Source: Powellomyces hirtus
Lineage: Eukaryota; Chytridiomycota; Chytridiomycetes; Spizellomycetales; Powellomycetaceae
Assembly (NCBI GenBank): GCA_025526995.1
Contig: JAHLKG010000017.1
Coordinates: 248,001-312,000 of the forward strand
Direction: 5' to 3'
DNA: 64,000 nucleotides
The translations under genes were made by a program, and so were the position numbers. Below the pieces are notes generated by a model that saw nothing but the letters and a program-made list of their open reading frames with translations, did not search any database and was not told the DNA's origin. The stretch's first letter is position 1. Each line of letters starts with the position of its first letter. Below, one piece after another: positions 33,914 through 46,402 of the stretch.

Positions 33914-35492
33914 CTAGAGACCGGCGCGCTGAGCAAATCCGTTATAGAACATGCCGGTGGGATCCATTTCTCGCATGACTTTCTGGAACTTGGCAAAGTT
34001 TCCTTCATAGAGATGGCCAATTCCTCCCTCAAACGTGGCTTCCCTGCCTTTCGCCCAGTGTGGACGAGCAAGCACCTGCGGGCCCATCAGTGCGTCTTTG
34101 ACAGCACGTCTCAACTTGCCGACTTCGTTCTCGTTCTTCTGAGTTACGAGATACCAGATTTCGAACCAGACTGCACCTTCAGACCACAAGTTCGAGGTCA
34201 AGGCGTTGTTGGCGAGGTAGGTGGTCTCATCAGGAGTAGCGAAGCGGAACTGCACCAGAGGGAAAACGATGGATGCGCCCTTGAGACCAAGGTCAAAGTC
34301 AGGGTATTTGTCAAAGATGTCGCGGATCAAGGCAATGGCTTCTCGGTGACGCTTGAAGGGAATCGCGAACTCGTCGTCTCCGATACCGATGGGAAGGTTG
34401 ATCTTGGGCATGAAGCGACGAAGGTGCTGGGAAAAGTCGTCAAACATGGCGCTTGCCGTGACGACGTTGTCCTCCTTTGCAACAAACGTTTTCCTGGCGG
34501 CCTCGTCGGTGTCGCAAGTGGAAGAGCGGCTGATCCCGGTTGAGCATTTGATGGACTGCTCAAAGTAGTCAAAGTAGGTCTTGCTGATGCTCGACTGAAC
34601 GGCGTCAGCGGGGAGGGGAACTGGGACGGAAATGTTGGGTGCGTTGCCGATGCGATCCATCTTGAAGGTGACGACCCGTTTGAGCGGGGGGAAGAACCAG
34701 GCGAGCATCGAGTCGGTCGTATCCAGGGTAGGTCCGAATCCAGTCTCAATGACCTCGCTGACCTTGGCGCTATCGAAACCGACCGTCAGGAGACGGGCAT
34801 CGTGAACAGCGTACTTGACTTTGGTGACAACTCCAAGAAGTCCAAGATTGGTACGGACGGCCGCGAGGCGCTCGCCGCCGGTAATCTGCTCAACCTCTCC
34901 AGCAGCGTTGACAATCTCGACTGCAAGCGTGGCGCCGGGGACGGTCATCTCAACATTTTTCCATCCGGTGTGGTGACCGCCGTTGGCGAGAGCTCCACCG
35001 ACCGTAATCAATGGGTACGCGACGGTCGCCCAGCCGTAAGACATGCCCTTGAGAGCCAACGCGGCCGCGAGCTTTGTGAAGCGAGTACCCGCTTCAACGA
35101 TCACGTAGCCCTCTTCCTTGTTGATCTCAAGGACAGAGTCCATGGCCCCCATCTCGATGATGTCGGCGTCGAGCTTGCACAGGTTGTCGGTGTAGGTGTG
35201 CTTGGCCGCTACCGCGCGAACACCGCGACCTGCCTTGGCGGCATTGCGGATGATGTTCTGGATCTCCTCGACAGTCTTGGGCTTGTAGACGTCGCACACT
35301 CGCGAGCAAGTTGTGAACAACTGGAAGTTGGAAACTGAACAGAGAAAAACACCATCAGTCAGGCGCTTCTCTGAGACGCGCGAAGACAGCGCTTTCCAAC
35401 TCACCAGAGTTCTTGCAGACAGGCTGCTTGGTAGGAGCAGCACTGACGAGAGCCGCGGCCATAAGGGCGGCCAGTACACTGATCTTGACCAT
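33914..35492 (-). CDS. Secreted FAD-linked aldonolactone oxidase-like enzyme
   Basis: Two exons (35492-35405 and 35334-33914) encode 502 residues. A signal peptide (MVKISVLAALMAAALVSAAP) precedes the FAD-binding fold: VYKPKTVEEIQNIIRNA, then VRAVAAKHTYTDN with a His at the usual covalent-FAD site, and PLITVGGALANGGHHTG. The C-terminal half belongs to the D-arabinono-1,4-lactone / L-gulonolactone oxidase family and has the diagnostic RPHWAKG near the end. Family members oxidise sugar-acid lactones, reducing O2 to H2O2. Yeast Alo1 is mitochondrial and makes erythroascorbate. The clear secretion signal here suggests an extracellular oxidase instead. There are few cysteines and no membrane anchor. 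Confidence 0.88.
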
Positions 35493-36424
35493 GTTGACTT
35501 GCTTGCTGCCTTGCGGGAGAGTATTGTGAAGCGTGACGAGAGCCAGAACCGTGCTCCTTTTATATTAGAAAAAAAGGATACATGCAGTGTAATCTAAAGT
35601 ATCGGTTTTTCTCTTCACTCCATCCATCGTCATCTTGACCCTTCTGCAGAACAATTTTTGGCCACAGTAATTAGCCGCAGTGACATCAACAATGCCATTC
35701 TGCATTTTTCTGGGAATGTTTCCTTCGAGTAGGTCAACAAGCGGATCATCGCTACACAAAAGTGCTTCTTCAAGCCCCTGCATGTGAACCACAAAACAAA
35801 AACTTTGACGATGAGCCAGGTATTGCTCGCGACAATGCACACGCGAGGAACTGTTTGTGAGAGCACATTTTGCTTAGTGCATACGTCACAAAAGTTGCCG
35901 AAATGAAAACGAACACAAAGATGTACAACCTAACACAAGGAACACGAAGAGAAAGCTAACTTGAAAAACGCGTGCGTCACTTTGACACGAGGGCGCGGGG
36001 CTGCCCTTTCGCGTTTACATTGGGGATTGAAGTATGGGACTGGGATGAATTCTCAGCACCGTGGGCGACAGGACGAATGATCCGAACACTCCCGACCTGG
36101 AGTGGGGTCGACCCTTGTTTAGTTGCAAAAAATGGGAAGACTGAGTTTCCTCGCTGCCTCCTGGAACTTGCAAGCTCCAGAAAGTCTCACAGCAGGACTG
36201 GGGTCGACAGTATTAATGCCTAGCATCTGAAACAACATCCCGCAAGCACAACAGGCACGGTGCCGTTGCAAAATGATGAAATATTAAAAAAAAATATGGC
36301 TAGATCTAAAAGTAGTTGAGGTGAAACAACCCAGACAAAGCCCTCCCTAGCATCTCCCTAACCGGATCGGCAAAGCACAAATCACAGATAGTGCGTTATT
36401 GGGGAGCCTGCAAATATCAAAGCA
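35493..36424. other. Oxidase promoter and 3' flank of the lactate dehydrogenase gene
   Basis: A short 5' UTR lies just upstream of the oxidase ATG. Beyond it no coding exon, RNA gene or clear motif is visible. Confidence 0.45.
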
Positions 36425-37590
36425 TCACAGATTAATCTTGTTAACTGCCTTCTTCATCTCGGCGGCCGACTGCTGCAAGAGCGCTTCCTCATCCTTGGTC
36501 AAAGGGGGCTTGAGGGTTTGGTGTACCCCACGAGCTCCCAATACCGCGGGAATGCTCAAGCAGACTCCGAGCTCGGGGATGAAATGAGAGAGGGGCCGGA
36601 CGTGACGAAGGTCGAGGATGATGGCCTCACAGATCAACGCGGTCACGGCGCCGATGCTGGGTGGTGGAAAAGGTGAGATAAAGATATCAATGTGACAGCG
36701 CCTTTTAGTAAGTGATTTACCCAAAGTACGTTGCTCTATGATCAGATAATAAATGTGAGATGAGCCATTTGTGAAACCTGACGACAGGCCGCTTACCCTT
36801 TGGCCTCAATGATTGCATACGCCTTGTTCTTCACTTTGTTTGCCAGCTCGTCGCGATTCAATTTCTGAATCGCAGGAAAGTTCAAGAGCGGCGTGTTGCC
36901 TACCGAAGCCGCCGACCAGGCAACAAACTGACTGTCCCCATCTGTTTGTCAAGATTGTCATGTTACCTTCCCTGACCACGTGCAGGCCTTCTTCAATCAA
37001 AAGAGTACTACATACGTTCTCCCAGAACATATGCATGCACTGCCGTTTCGGCGACATTCAAAACGTCGGCCAATTCTACTCTCAACCGAACAGAATCCAA
37101 GAAGGTACCACTGCCCAGTACTTGACTTTCAGGGAGGCCGCTCAGCTTCTGCGCAATGAAAGTCAAGACGTCCACGGGGTTCGAGACCAGCAACAGCACG
37201 GTCTCTTTCTTGAATGGCTTCATGGAATTGATCACCGACTCCAAAATCGATTTGTTTCTGTCAATAAGGTCCACTCTGGTTTCGCCCGGACGCTGCTTCG
37301 CGCCAGCGGTGATGACTATGATGTCGCATTGCCCGGCCTCCTTCGGGGTTCCAAAGCGAATGGTCGTGTCAGAAAGGAAGGCGGCGTCAGACAGGTCCAG
37401 CACTTGTGCCCTGCATTTAGCCTCGTCTAGGTCGACGAGGATGATCTCGGATGCGCATTTGCGAAGAAGGATCGCATACGCGGCCTACACAAACGGTGAG
37501 CAACTTGCGCATCTCTGGCTCAAAGCAAGACATACATACTGTGGCGCCAACGCTGCCTCCTCCACCAATGATCGCAACTTTGGCAGGCAT
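36425..37590 (-). CDS. LDH: L-lactate dehydrogenase
   Basis: Five exons (37590-37540, 37484-37016, 36941-36797, 36735-36721, 36656-36425) encode 286 residues. It reduces pyruvate to L-lactate with NADH in the cytosol. Seen: the Rossmann start KVAIIGGGGSVGAT, NAD-binding Asp in ILVDLDE, the mobile loop AGAKQRPGETRVDL with Gln (lactate type, not the Arg of malate dehydrogenases) and catalytic Arg, SNPVDVLT, and the catalytic His in GEHGDSQFVAWS. That His codon is split by intron 2 and appears only after splicing. Exon 4 is a 15-nt microexon (ATYFG). The protein is 25-40 residues shorter than usual, mainly after the catalytic His. It fits a fungus able to make lactate. Confidence 0.93.
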
Positions 37591-37814
37591 TATGTGTATG
37601 TAATCAAAAAAAGAAATAAAGTTTGTAGATTTGGTCAGAGAATTCAAGTTGTCCAAATGTTATTGTTTTATCGTCAAAAGCCTCAAGTCGCCGTTTCGTG
37701 ACAAACACGTGAGTTATGGTTTTACAATCGATGGCCTGAGCAACTTTCTGAAGGAAACCATGATTCTGAATTTCTGATGAGAATAAAGACGGATGGGCAG
37801 CCGCAGCCTTCTGT

Positions 37815-38552
37815 TCAATAGATGAACACTTGATGCCCAAGAACCATGCGATCGGCCTTGTCCCAGTTGCAAAGCTGGCAGTAGTATCTTCCAGTACGGT
37901 CAATGATTTGTGTTGCAAAGTCCCATTGCCGGTTATTGAGAACAAGACCTGCGCAGGAATCGCTGGCAAAGTCTCGCGGCAATCGCAATTTAGAACACTC
38001 TTTCTGGTCATGGGTGATAACGAGAACGTGGGTGAGAAACGTACTTCACACTAGTGACATTGCGAAAAAGAAAAAATCTGACGCACCGTGCCAAACGATG
38101 TGTTTCCATATGTGTAATTTGGTTGATCACTCGGCCAAACCTCCATGTCAGCAATAAGCAGCGTGACAGATGTATCGCAGCCCTTGTCATCCACGTGCCG
38201 AATGCCTTTGGGATAACATCCTTTCGTCTCTGTCATGATGTGAGAACCAACCTCACAAACGCTTGAACTGCATCACAAATTCTCAATCTTCACCTGAGTT
38301 CCAAACAAACACCGGGGCCTGTGGTACAGCTGTGTTTCGGACAGCATTCGCGCACTCGCACACGGTGTCAAACTTCTTGTCCCAAACAGGATGAGACGTG
38401 AGGTCCCCAACGTTCAGTGCATCGGCGTTTTGCTTTAGATGCCATAGTCGGTACCCTGCTCGTGTACATTGTGTATCGTCGTCACGGGCGTACAGGGGTG
38501 CTGTACAAGCAATGGTGGCAAAGGCCGCAAGTAGAAAGGAATTTAGCAACAT
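37815..38552 (-). CDS. Small secreted cysteine-rich protein, unknown family
   Basis: I assembled three exons by splicing: 38552-38294, 38229-38087 and 38003-37815. Phases close and give 196 residues ending in TGA. A signal peptide (MLLNSFLLAAFATIACTAPLYA) leads into a mature part with nine cysteines (DTQC, VCEC, KGCYP, KGCD, KECS, DSCAG, YYCQLC). Exon 3 read in this frame (ECSKLRLPRDFASDSCAGL) is cysteine-rich, whereas the longer overlapping open frame is not preferred because it does not join. The layout suggests an extracellular disulfide-bonded protein, effector-like or cell-wall-associated. No family is recognised. Confidence 0.65.
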
Positions 38553-39018
38553 GTTGTGTTTATATTGTGTTTTGGGCTGCAAAGCTGGAACTATCCACAA
38601 AAAAGATGGAATGGGAGAGCTGCAATTGAGGTTGATTATAAGTGCGGACAAGAAGGTTACGGGACGATATTCTGTCCTTCGCAGTTTGCAAGAGGAATAT
38701 ACAGGGCAATTGGCATTCAACGTCGATCCAGCCTTTGCTTGGCAGAGAAAACCACGGCGAATGTTCTTCTGTTTAGTCGATGTGGCTTGGATCGACGCGT
38801 TACGCGTGACTATCCCATAACTGCACTTGGTTTTAGAGATGTGCTTTGCTGGCACCATCGGAAGTGTTGAACTCTCTGTGTTGAAAAGGCGCAGTTGAAA
38901 ATCAGGGGTTTGAGTTCGTCAGATGTATTCATGCAAGGGAATGTATGTACAAGCAGAAGCATGCACATTTCAGCGCAGTCAAAAAAGTAAAGTATACAGA
39001 ATACGCAGGCTTAGAAAC
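38553..39018. other. Promoter of the secreted protein gene and 3' flank of the ADH gene
   Basis: No gene is seen. The minus-strand frame is open through the 5' UTR but has no coding character. Confidence 0.4.
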
Positions 39019-40125
39019 CTACTCGAAGACGAGGACAGAACGGAAGCGGGCCTTGTTGGTCATCATCTTCTCGTAACCCTTCTCAACATCGTTCATCTTG
39101 AACCGCTCAACGTGGCACTTGATGCCAGAGTGCTGGGCGAACTTGATGGTCTCCTCGGAGTCGATGGCGGAGCCGGAGGCCCATGCACGGAGAGCGACAC
39201 GCTTAGCGATCATGGTGTTGGTGTTGACGGTGACGGGTCCGGCGGCGGCGACCACAAGAAGGGTTCCGTCGAGGCCGAGACCGTCAGTCATGGGGCCAAT
39301 GCTGTCAGCGTGAGGCGCAGTGGCGAGGATGATCTTGGCACCTCCAAGCTTCTGGAGTCCCTCGACCTGCTTCTTGACATCCTTGGTACCAATGAACTCA
39401 TTTGCGCCGAGCTTCATAGCCAATTCCTTCTTGTCGTCGGAGGTGCTAAGGGCGACCGTGTAGAAACCCATGGCACGAGCGTACTGGATCGCGAGGTGCC
39501 CGAGGCCTCCAATTCCTTGAATGGCAACGACGTCGCCAGCATGGGCGGGAGTGTTGCGCATGGAGTTGAAGACGGTCACTCCGGCGCAAAGCAGAGGCGC
39601 AACCTCAGCAGCGTCGAGCTCCTCTGGTACGCGGACAACCGACTCTTTGCGAATGATGCAATATTCGGCATAACCACCAGCCTTGAACACTCCGTTGATC
39701 GTGCCGTTGTCGCAGGAGACAAAAGCACCCTTGCGGCAAGGAATGCACGCGTTGCAGTGGCCACCTTCCCATCCGGTGCCGACGCGGTCGCCAACCTTCC
39801 ACTCCTTGGCGTCATCGCCGACAGCCACGATCTTTCCGACTACCTCGTGTCCGGGGACAATGGGGTACTTGATGGGGTAGATTCCATCCTTGGAGAGCGA
39901 GTCACTGTTGAACAACGCGCATGGTGAGTTGAGTGCTTCTAGCCTTCGACGGGTGATGCTCCGTGGAAGATTGCAAGCTTACCTGTGGCAAATACCACAT
40001 GCCTGGACCTTGACGAGCACCTCGTTTTTCGCGGGCAGTTTAAGATCCTTGTCGACGATCTTGAAGTCGCCACCTTTGGACTGAACCTCGATGGCCTTGT
40101 ATGTTTTGGGAAGTGATTGAGACAT
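39019..40125 (-). CDS. Zinc-dependent alcohol dehydrogenase (MDR family)
   Basis: Two exons (40125-39983 and 39904-39019) encode 342 residues. Zn-ADH marks: ACGICHSD (first catalytic zinc ligand), GHEVVGKIVAVG (second), GGHCNACIPCRKGAFVSC (four cysteines of the structural zinc), CAGVTVFNSM (third catalytic ligand region) and the NAD(P) fold GIGGLGHLAIQYARAMG. It oxidises alcohols or reduces aldehydes with NAD(P). The specificity cannot be told from sequence; TSDDKK after the second beta strand suggests NADPH is possible. The AG of Ser in ICHSD is split by the intron. Codon bias is strong, implying high expression. Confidence 0.94.
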
Positions 40126-40577
40126 TGTATGATATGCGGGTAGTTGTGACAATGAAAGATGCTAGTCTTATGCGGGGATCCGTCCAATCAAGCTGGCCCC
40201 TTTTATAGCGCTGCTGCGAGAAAGGTATTTGAAATCCACACAGTTCGCAGGAGGCGTGATAAAAATATTGGATCCTTCGCGCGTCACGAAACGTCAGTGG
40301 GACGGGATTGTGGGGAAATGTCATTCCGCATCCAGAGGTTAGAGATACTTACTCACGTCTACGCGAGATACGCGTCGCGTCAAATGAATGAATATCACGT
40401 GACTGACACAGTGACTCAAACAAGCGCGCATTCGTTGGATCCGACAACTCGGCAGACACGTGTGAACGCGTCCTGACACATTCTTGACGTCCTGCTGGAA
40501 TGATTGGGAAAGGCAAGTCTCAACCTGCTCTCACGTTTTTTCGGCATCCCAGAACTTAGGAAGAAAGCAGTGCACAG
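40126..40577. other. Divergent promoter region
   Basis: Shared by the ADH gene (-) and TXNL1 (+). No other gene is seen. Confidence 0.5.
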
Positions 40578-42268
40578 ATGTCTCTCGTAAAGTCCATCCA
40601 GTCTCAGGCAGAGTACCAGACTCTTCTGTCGTCCACAGACCCCAAAAAGCTGGTATGAAAGAGTCGCTATCGAAATCGCGTTGAGGAAGGCACAAAGAAA
40701 ATGGCTGACGTTTTCTGGATGGTAGATCGTTGTGGACTTCACCGCTAGGTATCGTCTATCTTTCGAACGACAAACTCGCCGTGAAGTGCTAATAGAGTTT
40801 TGCTGTGTTTGCCATAAGCTGGTGTGGACCGTGTCAGGGTAAGCGTAAACCGCTGCAGACGGGAAGTTGCGCCGTCCTTACAGTCGTGTTCCTCTAGTAA
40901 GCCAGAGTGACTTTGAATATGCTGCAGTCAATGCTGTGGTTGTTCCGAGAGTTCTGAAATTTCTACATGGATTACTCGAAACTCTAGATGATCAAGCCTG
41001 GTATGTCACGCTGGGCTGGATTGGATCACGCAAGCTCTTCTCATAATTGACTGTCCTTGTCAGTTTTTGGGGAGCTGAGCACCAAATATAGGTAATCATG
41101 CAAGTTCGAGAGAGTGGCGGAAGAAGATGCGCGGATATGCTTATCAGTCCGCTATTCAAAGACATGTGACATTTGCCCAAGTGGATGTAGACCAGCTTCA
41201 GGTACACTCGGGACAACGGGCTTTCTGGAGATAAGGTACCAACCACCCATTTGACTGTCGCAGGAAGTTGCTGCAGCCGCTGGAGTACAAGCGATGCCTA
41301 CGTTCCAGGTTGGTCTGCAAATGCGCGTCTCAAGCTTGTGACCGAGAAGCAAATTATGGACAATGTTGCTCCAACAGTTCTTCAAAGCCGGCAGCAAGAT
41401 CGCTGAGCTAAAGGGGGCCAACAAGCAAGGTTTGGAACAGCTGGTCAAGGTCTGTTGCTTTGCGTAAAATCCAATGCTCCGTGTGATCTCTAAACGCCAA
41501 GTCGTGACATTCAGCAATACCAAGGTCCGGCTGACGAGTCGTCTGGCAACGCTGCGCTGGGAGGACATGTACGTGTCTTGGCCGGAGTTCGTCGACCACA
41601 ATCCGAACTGATGCACTAACGCCGTGTCTTAGAGCGACTTGACGGAGTTCGTGACAATCAACCAAGTAGAGTGCCTTAATCAAAGTGACGACCACAATGT
41701 CCGTAGCATTTTCCAGAAGGACGGAACATTTTTGGAAAGCGATGTGGACGAGCAGCTCATCGTCAATGTCCCTTTCAATCAAGCCGTCAAGATTCACTCC
41801 TTTAAAATCATTCCCGAATCACTAGGTACGATTTCCCCTGTATAGCGACCTTCCTAAAAAACCACGGATTCTGACAGTAGATTTTGCTGTTTCGTTACAG
41901 AGAAGGCACCGAAGACCATCAAGACTTTTGTCAACCCAGCTTCCATTCTTGGTTTCGATGAGGCCGATTCAGTGGACCCAACGGAAACGATTGAGTTGAC
42001 GCAGAAGGACTACGAGACTGGTGCAGTCATTCCGCTGCGCTTTGTCAAATACCAGAGCGTACACAACGTGAACGTGAGTTCACAGAATGCACAAATATCT
42101 TCACGTCGTACTCGTGACATCGACCTAATCTCATCTATTGCGCAGATCTTCGTCGAGGACAATCTGGGTGGCGACGAGGTCACCGCCATCAAGCAACTGA
42201 TCCTGTACGGTACACCTGTGGAAACCACTAAAATGGGCGATTTGAAGAAGGCCGAGCACGAACACTAA
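40578..42268 (+). CDS. TXNL1: Thioredoxin-like protein with PITH domain (TXNL1)
   Basis: A multi-exon gene. Visible exons include 40578-40652, 40726-40748, 40819-40838, a 13-nt microexon at 40988-41000, and 41064-41091, followed by longer exons to the stop at 42268. The N-terminal thioredoxin domain has VVDFTAS-WCGPCQ with the active-site WCGPC, then MIKPVFGELSTKY, VDVDQLQ and VQAMPTF (the cis-proline). The rest is a PITH domain (VECLNQSDDHNVRSIF, DEQLIVNVPFNQAVKIHS, RFVKYQSVHNV, VEDNLGGDEVT). TXNL1 binds the 26S proteasome and acts as a redox factor in cytosol and nucleus. The junction between WCGPCQ and MIKPV is out of phase by one base under GT-AG rules (see findings). Confidence 0.88.
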
Positions 42269-43096
42269 GCTTGGTCATTTGCGTCTACCATGCTACTTGA
42301 AACCTTCTCAGGCTAGTTTACCACTTGCTGATGACTGCACAAGCTGCTTACAAAATAGAAACAGTCTTCCTGCTTCACGGGATGAAACTGTATAGCATTT
42401 GCTTTGTTCTGGTTGCCTTCTGGTCCCCTTCTGCTGCAGCTGATAATCTAGTCAGTACATCGTACCGAATCCAAAGTCCGAGCTGGATTTCTTGTCCGGT
42501 GTAAGAGCTTTTTATCAAGTTATTATGCTGAAGATCCCTGTTTTCCTGATGTTTCAATGCAATGTGCATATGGCACATACAACTTATGGTGGACGCTGAA
42601 ATGAGCCTGATCCTCAATGCTTGTCTAAGCTTGTTCACGAGATTAGGCCTTCATTTCCAGATGCATCGGATGAGCTTATCTCCGCGGCGTATGTTTTGCC
42701 TTCTCAAGTGCGGCAAACGCAGCTGCTTCAGGTTATCCGGCTGTTTCCTGCACTGTCCTTGCCCGTCTCTTCTTGAAGCTGCATTCAACTCGATTGGCTG
42801 TACAAAACACCATCTCCCAACTCTGTGCTGGACGTGCACCTGTCAATCTGGCAACTTGTAACCAAACAAATCAAAAAGACAGTCTCCTTCCGTTCATTTC
42901 TCTTTGCCTCTCTTGCGCCTTCTGTCCCTCTACATTCTGTCCACTCTTATTATAGTCAATGCGCTGAGTCCGATTTCAACACACAACGACCTTTGACGAT
43001 TTGACGAGTTGCCTTTCCACCGACTACGCGTTCCAAGCCGCATTCAGTGCCCCTAAGGGTCTACGTCATCCGTGTTCCCTGCTAGTGTCATACTCA
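42269..43096. other. 3' flank of TXNL1
   Basis: Contains no supported exon. Frames here are short and lack family features. Confidence 0.4.
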
Positions 43097-43405
43097 ATGC
43101 CGAATGGCCATTGGAAGATGGCCCTGCGTTCTTGGCTGGGGGACAGATTGGTTGACTTTGTCAACGAGCAACGAGAACATATAGGCTTCGGAATTGTTGA
43201 CTATCAAAAAGACATGCCGGATGGGCGAATTGACTTTGGGTCAGACAAACGTGTCGAGGAGGGGGCCGGATTTCTGAGGAGTATCGAATACTATCAGCTC
43301 GTTGGATGTTTTCGAGATGGCATTAGTATGCAGGAACTGTGTGGAATTATGAGGACATATGTCGGTGTGAAGCTCTTTGAATCCGCAAAACATTATTGCA
43401 CTTGA
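43097..43405 (+). CDS. Doubtful ORF, hypothetical
   Basis: Open frame of 102 residues from ATG (MPNGHWKMALRSWLGDRL...). Its composition is protein-like and mixed (KDMPDGRIDFGSDK), but there is no recognised family, no clear splice partner and no upstream signal. It could be an exon of a gene that also includes the ORF at 43708. Confidence 0.3.
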   Translation: MPNGHWKMALRSWLGDRLVDFVNEQREHIGFGIVDYQKDMPDGRIDFGSDKRVEEGAGFLRSIEYYQLVGCFRDGISMQELCGIMRTYVGVKLFESAKHYCT

Positions 43406-43707
43406 TATTGGGAATATTGGGTTCACACCGCACATAGCTGTCCTACGCACGGCGGCATTCCATTGTCCATGCAGATATCTTTTCACAAACGTTGTGTTCT
43501 GTCACAACTTGACCTTCTCAACTTTCAACCAACCAGCCATCCAACCAACCAACAACCAACCGGTAACTCAGCCAGGCATGGGATTCCACAACGTTTGCGT
43601 TCTATGTGATATCCCTACTCGAAATCCGTTTGGTAGAATGCCTTGAAAAGAAAGTGAAAACCCGCACCAGGGATATCACGCGCCATTACCCACAGTCCCG
43701 ACTCGGA

Positions 43708-44139
43708 ATGGCTCGTGAGACAGTCGTGAGACTCTCTGTACTGGTCTCTGCCACACCAGACCTCAGGCTGACCCAACAAGTTCAGGGCATCTGCTACGAT
43801 GGCTCTTTGACGCTCATCGGCCACAGGACAGACGGTTGGACCTTCCGGCGGCAGTTTGATAAAGATGAATATGGCCGGGAAACCGGCACGCAAGAAACCG
43901 TTTTCAATAACAATACAGAGGAATACCTCCCGGAGATCTACTCACCGTACGCTGTTCCTATCCACTGCGGCTGCTTTCATCTACGACCTGACACTTGCCC
44001 AGGCTCGCGTGTACTACAAAGTAGCCATCCGACGAGCCCAACCAGTAAGGCAGCTTGCTTGACTACGCGAGTTGGCAAGTCACGCTTTGCCACACCGGAT
44101 GCAGCTTGGGTCATCATGCCCTTCCGCTGGGAAGGATGA
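43708..44139 (+). CDS. Doubtful ORF, hypothetical
   Basis: Open frame of 143 residues from ATG (MARETVVRLSVLVSATPDLR...). The middle (YDGSLTLIGHRTDGWTFRRQ) looks coding; the last third changes character (FHLRPDTCPGSRV), so an intron near a gtacgc donor at about 43947 is possible. It is convergent with the DUS2 gene. No family is recognised. Confidence 0.35.
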   Translation: MARETVVRLSVLVSATPDLRLTQQVQGICYDGSLTLIGHRTDGWTFRRQFDKDEYGRETGTQETVFNNNTEEYLPEIYSPYAVPIHCGCFHLRPDTCPGSRVLQSSHPTSPTSKAACLTTRVGKSRFATPDAAWVIMPFRWEG

Positions 44140-44214
44140 AATATATTGATGGTGCTATGTACTGAGGCTTCGTGTGTTTCGGCCTCGATGTATCGATATG
44201 ATGTGGACGCAACG

Positions 44215-46402
<2,188 letters not shown>

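Noticed and set aside
39019..39927. 334-codon + strand ORF opposite the ADH gene
   Set aside because: The minus frame has all zinc-ADH motifs; the + frame is an antisense shadow caused by strong codon bias.
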